Origin: Robertmurraya kyonggiensis
GTDB lineage: Bacteria; Bacillota; Bacilli; Bacillales; Cytobacillaceae
DNA length: 64,000 nucleotides
Direction of reading: 5' to 3'
Assembly: GCF_005116465.1 (NCBI RefSeq)
Contig: NZ_SWBM01000001.1
Location: 1,612,001 to 1,676,000 of the forward strand
Below, piece after piece: positions 36,586-44,184 of the stretch. The notes beneath the pieces were generated by a model. It had not been told where the DNA came from. It did no database searches and worked only from the letters and a program-made list of their open reading frames with translations. Within the stretch, counting starts at the first letter, position 1. Each line of letters starts with the position of its first letter. The translations under genes were made by a program, and so were the position numbers.

Positions 36586-37119
36586 ATGACCACTGGCATA
36601 CTACTATATCCAAGATTTAGTGAATATGAGCTGTCTGTCATCATATCCATCTTAACACAGGCAAACCATCCGAAAATATTTATCGGACTAAATGATCAAC
36701 CTGTTAAAGGTGAAGCAGGACTTACTTGCTTACCTGAAACAACAATCGACAATGTGAATATCGAAATGCTCCAAAGTCTCGTACTTCCTGGCGTCGATGA
36801 TTTCCAACATTTAATCGATAAAGAGCCACTTTTTCATTTTATAAGAAGGGTTTACGAACAAGATGCAGTTATCGGAGCCATTTCCAGCGCCCCGTTTTTA
36901 TTGGCCAAATCGGGTATTTTACTGGATCGATATTATACAACAGGAATTTCAAAACAAGCGCGTGAATTTCTCGGTGTATTCTCTGAAAAAGGCTATGTTG
37001 ACGCTCCCTATGTTTTTGATAAAGGAATATTAACAGCGCAAGGAGCCTACTTTATTGACTTTGCCAATAAATTTGGACAAGTACTTGAACTAGACTACAA
37101 TCCAAATTGGTATCGATAA
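36586..37119 (+). CDS. DJ-1/PfpI family protein lacking the nucleophilic Cys
   Basis: A 177-residue DJ-1/PfpI (class I glutamine amidotransferase-like) protein. The fold signatures are MTTGILLYPRFSEYELS at the start, LVLPGVDDFQHL near 70 and the nucleophile-elbow segment GAISSAPFLLAKSG near 100. The elbow position normally held by Cys is Ser here, so the classical peptidase, glyoxalase or deglycase chemistry is doubtful. The ATG at 36586 is chosen over 36538 because GGAGGTGAAGCTG precedes it. It lies divergent from the DUF2935 gene with about 170 bases between, and ends at a strong terminator shared with the fructose operon. Confidence 0.85.
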   Translation: MTTGILLYPRFSEYELSVIISILTQANHPKIFIGLNDQPVKGEAGLTCLPETTIDNVNIEMLQSLVLPGVDDFQHLIDKEPLFHFIRRVYEQDAVIGAISSAPFLLAKSGILLDRYYTTGISKQAREFLGVFSEKGYVDAPYVFDKGILTAQGAYFIDFANKFGQVLELDYNPNWYR

Positions 37120-37120
37120 G

Positions 37121-37160
37121 AAAAAACGAACAAAATCATAAGACTTTGTTCGTTTTTTTG
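37121..37160. terminator. bidirectional terminator
   Basis: The arms AAAAAACGAACAAA and TTTGTTCGTTTTTT enclose ATCATAAGAC and lie between the convergent DJ-1 gene and fruA. Confidence 0.85.
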
Positions 37161-37165
37161 CGGCA

Positions 37166-39034
37166 TTATTTGATTGGCTTTTTAAGAATTGCAAGTATCA
37201 CTGCAGAGACGATCGAACCAATAACAATCGCTAATAAATACATAAACCAACCTCCATCAACAAGAGGTATAACGAATAATCCCCCATGCGGTGCGCGAAG
37301 TCCAATTCCAAATAGCATGGATAGAGCACCAGCAACTGCTGAACCTGCCATAAGTGAAGGAATAACACGAACAGGGTCTGCCGCTGCAAATGGGATGGCA
37401 CCTTCAGTAATAAAGGATAACCCCATAATATAGTTGACTTTTCCTGCTTCACGTTCTTGCTTGTTGAAACGATTTTTAAAGAATGTTGTAGCTAAAGCAA
37501 TTCCTAATGGTGGTACCATTCCAGCGGCCATAATAGCTGCCATCGGTTCATACACTCCATTTGCTAACAAGCCTGTTCCAAATACATACGCAGCTTTGTT
37601 TACAGGACCACCCATATCAAATGACATCATAAGACCTAATACAATTCCTAAAAGCACTGCGTTCCCAGTTCCTAAACTTGAAAGCCAATCTGAAATCGCT
37701 GTATTTAATGCACCTACTGGTTTGTTCACTACATAAAGCATGATAAATCCTGTTAAAGCAATTCCTAATAACGGATAGAGTAAGATTGTCTTAATACCTT
37801 CTAGAGATGCAGGTAGACCTGATAATAGCTTTTTCAACCCTACAACTAGATAACCAGCAAGGAAACCGGCAACTAATCCACCTAGGAAACCTGCTCCACC
37901 ATTCGCAGCAAGTAATCCACCTACCATACCCGCAGCAAATCCTGGACGGTCAGCAATACTCATCGCGATAAATCCTGCTAAAATCGGAACCATTAAGCCA
38001 AACGCTGTTCCTCCACCAATCGTATTTAAAGCTTCAGCAATCGGATGATAGGTTGGGTCATCTGGATTTGAAGCATTAATCCCAAATAAGAAACTGATCG
38101 CAATCAAGATTCCTCCACCTACAACAAACGGTAGCATGTTAGAAACACCGCTCATTAAATGCTTGTAGATTGTAGAGCCAATTCCTCTAGTTTCTTGTTT
38201 AGCATCGTTCTTAGAAGTACCTTTTCCTTTAAAAATAGGAGCATCTTGCTTGAGTGCTCTATCTATTAATTGCTGTGCTTTGCGAATTCCATCAGCAACC
38301 GGTGCTTCAATTACATGTTTCCCACTGAAGCGATTCATTTCCACATTCGTATCTGCAGCCACTATAACCGCTACAGCGTTTTCAATTTCCTCTGCAGTTA
38401 AAACGTTTTTCGCTCCTCCAGAACCATTTGTTTCAACCTTAATCTCAACACCCAATTCCTGCGCCTTCTGTTTTAAAGAATCCGCTGCCATATAAGTGTG
38501 AGCAATTCCAGTTGGGCAAGCCGTTACAGCAACGATAAAGTTTTTCTTCCCAGTCATTGATTGCTCTTCTTCTGCTTCCTCTTTATCATGACTGTCAATA
38601 ATCTTAATGATATCATCTTCTGTTTCCGCTTCTAAAAGTTGCTTACGTACTTCTTCGTTCATAAGAATTGTTGAAAGTCTTGAAAGTGCTTCTAAATGAG
38701 TATTATTGCCACCTTCTGTTGCAGCAATCATAAAAAACAAATGAGCTGGTTGTCCATCTAGTGATTGATAATCTACGCCGGAAACGGAACGACCGAAGGC
38801 AATGGCTGCTTCTCGTACAGCCTTCGTCTTAGCATGTGGGATTGCAATCCCTTCTCCAATTCCAGTTGTACTCTGTGCTTCTCTTGCCAAAATGGATTTT
38901 TTGAATTCCTCTATATCTGCTAATTTATTCGCTTGCTGAAGTACATCAACAAGCTCATCGATTGCTTGATTTTTTTCATTTCCATTAATAGAAAGCTTAA
39001 TGGTATCTTTTGTTAACAACTCGGTGATTCTCAT
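37166..39034 (-). CDS. fruA: Fructose-specific PTS transporter, fused IIA-IIB-IIC
   Basis: FruA takes up fructose and phosphorylates it to fructose 1-phosphate. The 622-residue chain has IIA (residues 1-145; active His in GIAIPHAKTK near 65), IIB (about 165-265; active Cys in VTACPTGIAHTYMAA near 172) and IIC (about 295-620, ten or so membrane segments, DMGGPVNKAAY near 485). The frame is open to 39103, but the ATG at 39034 gives MRITELLTKD, the usual start, and overlaps fruK by 4 bases. It is the last gene of fruR-fruK-fruA. The ATG overlap with fruK means coupled translation. Confidence 0.97.
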   Translation of the reverse strand: MRITELLTKDTIKLSINGNEKNQAIDELVDVLQQANKLADIEEFKKSILAREAQSTTGIGEGIAIPHAKTKAVREAAIAFGRSVSGVDYQSLDGQPAHLFFMIAATEGGNNTHLEALSRLSTILMNEEVRKQLLEAETEDDIIKIIDSHDKEEAEEEQSMTGKKNFIVAVTACPTGIAHTYMAADSLKQKAQELGVEIKVETNGSGGAKNVLTAEEIENAVAVIVAADTNVEMNRFSGKHVIEAPVADGIRKAQQLIDRALKQDAPIFKGKGTSKNDAKQETRGIGSTIYKHLMSGVSNMLPFVVGGGILIAISFLFGINASNPDDPTYHPIAEALNTIGGGTAFGLMVPILAGFIAMSIADRPGFAAGMVGGLLAANGGAGFLGGLVAGFLAGYLVVGLKKLLSGLPASLEGIKTILLYPLLGIALTGFIMLYVVNKPVGALNTAISDWLSSLGTGNAVLLGIVLGLMMSFDMGGPVNKAAYVFGTGLLANGVYEPMAAIMAAGMVPPLGIALATTFFKNRFNKQEREAGKVNYIMGLSFITEGAIPFAAADPVRVIPSLMAGSAVAGALSMLFGIGLRAPHGGLFVIPLVDGGWFMYLLAIVIGSIVSAVILAILKKPIK

Positions 39035-39957
39035 TTTTCTTTCCCCATTTCTTCTTGTATTTCGACTAGTGCTAAAACGTCTAAAATTTTTTCCTTCGTA
39101 CATAGCCCCATTGAGAATGCGGTTGCACTTCCGCTCGCAACACTAAATCGAAATGCCTTACTATAATCGTTTGTCTCTTGGCATTTAGCAATAAAACCAG
39201 CCACCATTGAATCGCCTGCACCAACGGAACTCTTTAATTCGCCCTTTGGTGTATTGGAAATTAAAGTGATGTCTTTATTAACAAATACGGCCCCTTTATC
39301 AGCTAGAGAAACAATCACGTTCTGGGCACCCATTTGTACTAATTCTTTCGCAAAAGGAATCGCTTGTTCAGCACTTGTTATTTCCACATCGAAAAATCCA
39401 CTGAGTTCATGATGATTTGGCTTAATTAGAAAAGGATTATAAGGAAGAATCGTTTTAAGTAAGTCCCCTTCCGCATCTACAATGCATTTTGCACCTGTTT
39501 GCTGACAAATTTCCGCTAATTGCTCATACGTATTACTAGGCATTGAGCTTGGAATACTTCCAGCTAGAACAAGAATATCCTCTTTGCTAAGCCCTCGAAC
39601 TTGGTTTTTTAGTGATTCAAAATCATGCGCTGAGATCGTTGGACCCTTTGCATTGACTTCTGTTTCTTCAGTGGCACGTAATTTGACATTTATACGCGTG
39701 TCTTCATCGACTCTTACAAAGTCAGTCTCAATGCCATTATTTTTTAAAAAGTCTTCAATATATGAACCAGTGAAGCCGCCAACAAATCCTAAGGCTTTAC
39801 TTACTATGCCCACCCTCTTAAGTACTTGAGAAACATTGATTCCCTTTCCTCCAGGAAATTTCGATTCATTATGAGAGCGATTTAAATCTCCCAATAAAAC
39901 TTCATCTAGTTCGACAATATAGTCTAAAGATGGATTTAAAGTTACTGTGTAGATCAT
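39031..39957 (-). CDS. fruK: 1-phosphofructokinase
   Basis: FruK phosphorylates the fructose 1-phosphate made by FruA to fructose 1,6-bisphosphate. The 308-residue PfkB-family kinase has FPGGKGINVSQVLKR near residue 34 and the ATP/anion-hole motif SSVGAGDSMVAGF near 246 with catalytic Asp. It overlaps fruR upstream (ATGA) and fruA downstream by 4 bases each. Confidence 0.96.
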   Translation of the reverse strand: MIYTVTLNPSLDYIVELDEVLLGDLNRSHNESKFPGGKGINVSQVLKRVGIVSKALGFVGGFTGSYIEDFLKNNGIETDFVRVDEDTRINVKLRATEETEVNAKGPTISAHDFESLKNQVRGLSKEDILVLAGSIPSSMPSNTYEQLAEICQQTGAKCIVDAEGDLLKTILPYNPFLIKPNHHELSGFFDVEITSAEQAIPFAKELVQMGAQNVIVSLADKGAVFVNKDITLISNTPKGELKSSVGAGDSMVAGFIAKCQETNDYSKAFRFSVASGSATAFSMGLCTKEKILDVLALVEIQEEMGKEK

Positions 39958-40703
39958 GCTGTCACAACCTTTATGTCTGTTTTGCCTGCATACTGATTTT
40001 TAATATCAGAATCAAGGTCATTTGTAATTATTTTAGCTGTTTTAATATCAGCAATTTTAGCAAAAGCAACTTCAGAAAACTTCGAATCATCCGCTAAAAT
40101 ATAGGCCTCTCTTGATAAGGACATGGCCAATTTTTTCACCGCGGCCTCTTCTTGATCTGGTGTCGTATAACCAAATTGAGGATGAATGCCGTTGACACCC
40201 ATAAAACATTTATCAAAGCGATAATGCTCAAGGCTAGCTATCGCATCACGTCCAATAATTGCATTTGTTGATGGTTTTACGAATCCACCAATTAAATAGG
40301 TCATTATATTTCTTTCAAGTAATAAAGGCAGATGCGTAATTCCGTTCGTTACAACGACGATGTTTTCCGGAAGATAAGGAATCATTTCTACAATCGTCGA
40401 ACCTGCATCTAAATAAATAGATTCGCCTTCTTCTATCAAACCAACAGCATATTGAGCAATTTTTTGTTTTGCATGATGGTTTTTGGAAGATTTCTCATTC
40501 ATCGTTGGTTCCTGTAATTTACCTTGTAGTTTAGCTGCTCCACCGTGAACTCTTTTTAAGTATTCTTTTTTTTCAAGTACGGTTAAATCACGACGGATTG
40601 TAGATTCTGAAGAACTAGTTAGCTCCACAAGCTCCTGAATTTTGACTGTATTTTTCTCCTTTAAGAGCTGTAGAATCTTCTCATGACGTTCAGTTTCTAG
40701 CAT
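39954..40703 (-). CDS. fruR: DeoR-family fructose operon repressor
   Basis: A 249-residue DeoR/GlpR regulator. The N-terminal winged helix-turn-helix reads TSSSESTIRRDLTVLEKKEYLKRVHGGA (cited here only as STIRRDLTVLEKKEYL) near residue 32, and the C-terminal phosphosugar-sensing domain has YLDAGSTIVEMI near 96, NGITHLP and DDSKFSEVAF near 208. Fructose 1-phosphate is the expected inducer. The ATG follows AAGGAGGCGG. Its promoter carries a repeated operator-like motif and a cre, so both autoregulation and CcpA repression are likely. Confidence 0.95.
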   Translation of the reverse strand: MLETERHEKILQLLKEKNTVKIQELVELTSSSESTIRRDLTVLEKKEYLKRVHGGAAKLQGKLQEPTMNEKSSKNHHAKQKIAQYAVGLIEEGESIYLDAGSTIVEMIPYLPENIVVVTNGITHLPLLLERNIMTYLIGGFVKPSTNAIIGRDAIASLEHYRFDKCFMGVNGIHPQFGYTTPDQEEAAVKKLAMSLSREAYILADDSKFSEVAFAKIADIKTAKIITNDLDSDIKNQYAGKTDIKVVTA

Positions 40704-40716
40704 GGCACCGCCTCCT

Positions 40717-40730
40717 TTAAAGCGTTTTCA
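40717..40730 (-). promoter_or_regulatory. cre site for CcpA in the fru leader
   Basis: On the minus strand TGAAAACGCTTTAA matches 13 of 14 positions of TGWAARCGYTWNCW. It begins about 10 bases after the expected transcription start and ends 3 bases before the AAGGAGG ribosome binding site, a roadblock-type location. Confidence 0.75.
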
Positions 40731-40745
40731 TCAGTTTGTGCTATT

Positions 40746-40774
40746 ATCATACTTCAAATCATAATCAAAATCAA
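40746..40774 (-). promoter_or_regulatory. fruRKA promoter
   Basis: TTGATT (40769-40774) and TATGAT (40746-40751) are 17 bases apart on the minus strand. The -35 lies inside the first copy of the repeated operator-like motif. Confidence 0.7.
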
Positions 40775-40821
40775 CCAAAATCCGTCACTATATTTCAAAA
40801 CCATTCAAATTCAACCAAATT
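40765..40821. promoter_or_regulatory. Probable FruR operator: two copies of TCAAAWTCAACCAAAWT
   Basis: TCAAAATCAACCAAAAT (40765-40781) and TCAAATTCAACCAAATT (40805-40821) are direct repeats 40 bases apart (about four helical turns). The first overlaps the fru -35 box. The spacing and position suit a tetrameric DeoR-type repressor bound to both. Confidence 0.55.
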
Positions 40822-40894
40822 AATGAATGATTGTTTCTTTGCTGAAGTCATGGTAGCATGTAAAAAGATTTATAAAGAATTGGAGATAAATTGC

Positions 40895-41224
40895 ATGTCA
40901 AAAATAACAACCTTTTATCGTGAGTTTTTCATTATACTACTTCTTGTGGTGCTATTTTTTGGACTGTTCGGCACCCTTAATGATCGTATTATTCAATTAA
41001 TGACTGATTCAACTAGTAACAAATTAATGGAAACAAGTTTCTTCAATAAAGTATTGTTTGCCATCCAAGCGCTTGGACTTTTAGGAATTGTACTAATTGC
41101 TTATAAAAATGGGTTACCATTTAAAAGGAAAGGAACGCGATTATCTAAAAAGGCCATGAACTTCATCATTCCAATATCAGCATCACTCATTTTGATTCCT
41201 TACGTTTTATTGTTGTTGTTTTAA
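40895..41224 (+). CDS. Small hypothetical membrane protein
   Basis: A 109-residue protein with three hydrophobic segments (about residues 10-28, 52-70 and 88-108), ending in a run of Leu/Phe. The frame extends to 40736, but the ATG at 40895 follows TTGGAGATAAATT and the upstream part would run through the fru operator. It is divergent from fruR. I recognise no family and see no functional motif. Confidence 0.6.
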   Translation: MSKITTFYREFFIILLLVVLFFGLFGTLNDRIIQLMTDSTSNKLMETSFFNKVLFAIQALGLLGIVLIAYKNGLPFKRKGTRLSKKAMNFIIPISASLILIPYVLLLLF

Positions 41225-41289
41225 ACAAAAACTGAATAAATTTTAATTTCACTCACAAACTAAAATGACCAAATTTGAGGGGTGAGATA

Positions 41290-41469
41290 ATGGAAGTAAA
41301 GCGTGTAAAGCAGATCTTATCATCTTCAGCAGATATTGAAGTTCAATATAACGGGGCATCTGTTTGGATAGACAATTTAAATGAAGATGGGCAAACCGCG
41401 ACCGCGCACTTACGAGGACCATTAGAAGAAAGAACAACTGTTGATATTGCTGAGTTAGAAGAAAAATAA
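41290..41469 (+). CDS. sspH: H-type small acid-soluble spore protein
   Basis: A 59-residue protein resembling SspH of B. subtilis: MEVKRVKQILSSSADIEVQY at the start, VWIDNLNEDGQTATAH in the middle and a C-terminal TVDIAELEEK. H-type SASPs are made in the forespore under late sigma factors. The ATG at 41290 follows GAGGGGTGAGATA and is preferred to 41275. It is transcribed alone and ends before a terminator at 41561. It is direct evidence that the organism forms endospores. Confidence 0.85.
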   Translation: MEVKRVKQILSSSADIEVQYNGASVWIDNLNEDGQTATAHLRGPLEERTTVDIAELEEK

Positions 41470-41560
41470 GCATTTGGTAATAGGTTGAATTACACAGTTT
41501 CCTATGATAGAATCATTTTAATACATATGGTCGTTCCAACTCGAACACCGTCTCTTATTT

Positions 41561-41592
41561 TGCCGTTCCTTTTGGGACGGTTTTTTTTGTTT
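41561..41592 (+). terminator. terminator downstream of sspH
   Basis: CCGTTCC-TTTT-GGGACGG followed by TTTTTTTTG. It lies about 90 bases beyond sspH, with no other gene between. Confidence 0.8.
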
Positions 41593-41605
41593 ATCAAAAT
41601 GAATA

Positions 41606-41642
41606 AAAAGGAGCCTTATCGTTTAAAATAAGACTCCTTTAA
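41606..41642 (-). terminator. terminator of the CAP lipoprotein gene
   Basis: On the minus strand AAAGGAGTCTTATTTT and a near-complementary AATAAGGCTCCTTTTT-type arm (one mismatch) form a stem followed by T. Directly after the CAP gene stop. Confidence 0.75.
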
Positions 41643-41648
41643 ATCCTT

Positions 41649-42641
41649 TTATCTTCCAACAAACATCTGAGTCCAATGGTTTCCAGTTGCTTCGTGACCT
41701 ACTCCGATGTGTGTAAAATCTTTACTCATAATATTTTTTCTGTGGCCTTCACTATTCATCCATGCTTGTACAACTTCTTGCGGTGTTCTTTGTCCTTGTG
41801 CAATATTTTCACCAGCAGATTTATAAGTTACACCAAAATCTCTCATCATATCGAATGGCGAACCATAAGTTGGACTTGTATGCGAGAAATAATTTTTAGC
41901 CTGCATATCTTGAGATTTCTTTAGTGCCACTGAACTTAATTGGGCATCAGCCTTTAAAGCTGGAAGGCCCCCTTTAGCTCTTTCTTGATTCGTTAAGTCA
42001 ATGACCTGTTGCGCATATTGACTGATATTTCCTGTAGCATTTTGTTGTTCTTTCTGAGCCGGTTGTTGCTGTGTTGGTTGTTGTTTAGCTGGTTGCTGCT
42101 GTGCCGGTTGCTGCTGTGCCGGCTGCTGCTGTGCTGGTTGCTGCTGTGCCGGTTGCTGTTGCATTGGTTGCTGTGCCTGCTGTTGTGCTTGTTGCTTCGC
42201 CTGCTGCTTTAATTGTGGTGTTAATTGACCAAATTTTGTTTTTAGCTGCTGTTCAATTTGCTTTTGTAACTCAGCAATTTGGTTCCCGTCAATCGGCGTG
42301 AATGAGTATTTTGCATCTTGTATCACTACCGCTTTCGTATGCGGATAATTTTGACTTGACATGTTTGTAAAAGAAGCAGAAATATCAGGATCTACATTTT
42401 TGTTATTTCTTTCATTCCTTCTGTCGTTATTATCATTAATGACATTGTCTAGATTAAAATTATCCCCATTTGTCCAATTTCGATCAAAGAATCCCCGGTT
42501 GTCTCCATCATTTCGAACATTAAGGGTGCCCCCTCGATTATCATTTGATGGATCATACGCTGTATCATCTCCCATACCACATGCGGTAAGCCCGAGCAGT
42601 AAAGCTGATGTAACTAGAACATTACGTGTTTTCTTTAACAA
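41649..42641 (-). CDS. CAP-domain lipoprotein with QQQPA repeats (YkwD-like)
   Basis: A 330-residue exported lipoprotein. The signal peptide ends with a lipobox (GLTAC, Cys21). Then come an Asn/Asp-rich region (30-95), a Gln-rich region with seven QQQPA-type pentapeptides (about 160-195) and a C-terminal CAP (SCP/PR-1) domain (about 210-330: LTNQERAKGGLPAL, YFSHTSPTYGSPFDM, SAGENIAQGQRTP, WMNSEGHRKNIM). It is anchored to the outer membrane face by lipid, with the CAP domain on a Gln-rich stalk. CAP proteins in bacilli are spore or wall associated and have no clear enzymatic role. A second CAP gene lies divergently 485 bases away. Confidence 0.9.
   Translation of the reverse strand: MLKKTRNVLVTSALLLGLTACGMGDDTAYDPSNDNRGGTLNVRNDGDNRGFFDRNWTNGDNFNLDNVINDNNDRRNERNNKNVDPDISASFTNMSSQNYPHTKAVVIQDAKYSFTPIDGNQIAELQKQIEQQLKTKFGQLTPQLKQQAKQQAQQQAQQPMQQQPAQQQPAQQQPAQQQPAQQQPAKQQPTQQQPAQKEQQNATGNISQYAQQVIDLTNQERAKGGLPALKADAQLSSVALKKSQDMQAKNYFSHTSPTYGSPFDMMRDFGVTYKSAGENIAQGQRTPQEVVQAWMNSEGHRKNIMSKDFTHIGVGHEATGNHWTQMFVGR
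42061..42165. repeat. Seven tandem 15-bp units coding QQQPA
   Basis: Seven exact-length units, starting with GGTTGCTGCTGTGCC or variants of it, run without gaps within the CAP lipoprotein gene. The unit length of 15 bases keeps the frame. Such a tract can expand and contract, changing stalk length. Confidence 0.85.
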
Positions 42642-43126
42642 TTCAATACTCCTCCTTTAAGATATTCTAATTACTTTCTTAGTTTTGATTGTCACGACGG
42701 AATATATAGATGGTAATTATCGTTGCAATTGGAAACGGTATTCTTTTCATGAATTATTTAAAGAAGGAGAGAATATACTTAAGAATTGTGCAAAGCTACA
42801 TATTTTAAAACTTCTTACGTAATTCTTGATACAAATTGATCAAACTAGACACAGTTTCGTTATGTATGTAAGATTCTTTATCGATTCTAGCGCCTGTCAA
42901 CCCTAATTTGCAGGAAATACAAGGTTACACTTGAATTTTTTTCCTTTTATTTCTACACATAAAAATTAAGCTTCAAACATTGTCCTAATAGACTTCGAAA
43001 TGGTATTTCAAAATGTTTATTTTTCTAGATTCCACACACTGTAAAATCCTTCCTAAAATATGACAAAAAACGCATGCTACTATTTAGGAGCAAGCAAAAC
43101 ACGAATCTTTTTTAGGAGGAATACGA
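42642..43126. other. Divergent intergenic region between the two CAP genes
   Basis: About 485 AT-rich bases holding both promoters. No ORF with a ribosome binding site, riboswitch or long repeat is recognised. Confidence 0.35.
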
Positions 43127-43924
43127 ATGAAAAAGAAAATGATTTTACCTATCGCGGCTGCAGCTGGCCTACTATTTACTTCAACTGGAATTACGAACGC
43201 GGATGCGGCTGAATTAGACACAAAAGTGGAAAAGAAAGTATATGTCTATCAATCTGACAACTTTAATAAGGAACAATTAAATAGTGTAATAGAGAAATAT
43301 TTAAAGGATTTCAATATTAATTGGGATTTCGTAAACAAGCAATTGCCTAGTAAAGAAGCAGTTCAACCAGAAAAACCGGTAAAGCAGCCCGTTCAAGCCC
43401 AAAAACCTGCTGAAAAGCCAGTTCAAGCTCAAAAGCCTGCACAAACTAAACCAAAACCAGCGACACCTATTCAGCAGGAAAAACCAGCTACTCAAACACC
43501 TGCTCCTGCACCAACAGAGCAAACAGAAAATAACGCAACATCACAAGTAAGTGCGTTTGAACAAAAGGTTGTTGATTTAACAAATCAAGAGCGTGCTAAA
43601 CAAGGTCTTCCTGCGCTAAAATTAGACACTGAATTAAGCAAAGTAGCTAGAGCAAAATCTCAGGATATGAAATCAAAAGGCTATTTTAGCCATACGAGCC
43701 CAACTTACGGTTCTCCATTTGATATGATAAAGCAATTCGGTATTTCATATCGTTCTGCTGGAGAAAATATCGCGATGGGACAACAATCACCTGAAGAAGT
43801 AGTACAAGCGTGGATGAATAGTGAAGGACACCGCGCTAACATTCTAAATGGTTCTTACACACATATCGGAGTGGGATATGTTGAGAGTGGAAACTACTGG
43901 ACACAAATGTTTATTGGTAAATAA
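43127..43924 (+). CDS. Secreted CAP-domain protein (YkwD-like)
   Basis: A 265-residue secreted protein: signal peptide (residues 1-27, ending ADA), a 60-residue N-terminal region (YVYQSDNFNKEQL), a Pro/Lys/Gln/Ala-rich linker (about 75-135) and a C-terminal CAP domain (about 145-265: LTNQERAKQGLPAL, YFSHTSPTYGSPFDM, WMNSEGHRANIL, YWTQMFIGK). The CAP domain is nearly identical in pattern to that of the divergent lipoprotein, but this paralogue lacks a lipobox. The ATG follows TTTAGGAGGAAT. Its terminator has been split by the adjacent IS1182-type element. Confidence 0.9.
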   Translation: MKKKMILPIAAAAGLLFTSTGITNADAAELDTKVEKKVYVYQSDNFNKEQLNSVIEKYLKDFNINWDFVNKQLPSKEAVQPEKPVKQPVQAQKPAEKPVQAQKPAQTKPKPATPIQQEKPATQTPAPAPTEQTENNATSQVSAFEQKVVDLTNQERAKQGLPALKLDTELSKVARAKSQDMKSKGYFSHTSPTYGSPFDMIKQFGISYRSAGENIAMGQQSPEEVVQAWMNSEGHRANILNGSYTHIGVGYVESGNYWTQMFIGK

Positions 43925-43929
43925 TATAG

Positions 43930-43960
43930 GCATACAAAAAACCAGATCTCTTGATCTGGT
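43930..43960 (+). terminator. CAP gene terminator, interrupted by the IS element
   Basis: ACCAGATC-TCTT-GATCTGGT remains as a hairpin, but the original T-rich arm TTTCTTTGTATGCC, which pairs with GGCATACAAA at 43928, now lies at 45812-45825 beyond the IS. Only TTTC of the T tract is left before the IS terminal repeat. Confidence 0.7.
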
Positions 43961-43963
43961 TTC
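43944..43963 (+). repeat. Left copy of the IS target duplication
   Basis: AGATCTCTTGATCTGGTTTC occurs here and again at 45796-45815 on the other side of the insertion. The last three bases may belong to the IS end, so the duplication is 17-20 bp. Confidence 0.7.
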
Positions 43964-44041
43964 AGACTGTCGACAAAAGGCATTGAGAGACGCCCTCTCG
44001 GTGTCTTTTGTCATTTTTGGATGGAAATGCAGTTAAAATCC

Positions 44042-44170
44042 GTTGATTTCCGCTCCGGGCACTTGCTTTCCGGGGGGCGGGCGGTGAGCTTCCTCGTCAC
44101 TGACGCTCCTGCGGGATCTCACCTGTCCCGCAAATCCCCCAGGAGTCAAGCACCCTCCACTCCAATCAAC
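44042..44170 (+). repeat. GC-rich subterminal inverted element, left copy
   Basis: This 129-bp segment begins GTTGATTTCCGCTCCGGG and ends CTCCAATCAAC. Its reverse complement is a diverged copy at 45584-45709. It is far richer in GC than its surroundings. Elements of this look are scattered in intergenic regions of many Bacillaceae genomes, from memory. Confidence 0.7.
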
Positions 44171-44184
44171 TAGTTTAGGTCCAC

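Noticed and set aside
42061-42165. Tandem 15-bp repeats as a CRISPR array
   Set aside because: Units are contiguous, without spacers, in frame within a coding region.
42009-42301. Plus-strand ORFs opposite the QQQPA repeats
   Set aside because: They are low-complexity Leu- or Val/Ala-rich mirror frames of the repeat tract, without ribosome binding sites.
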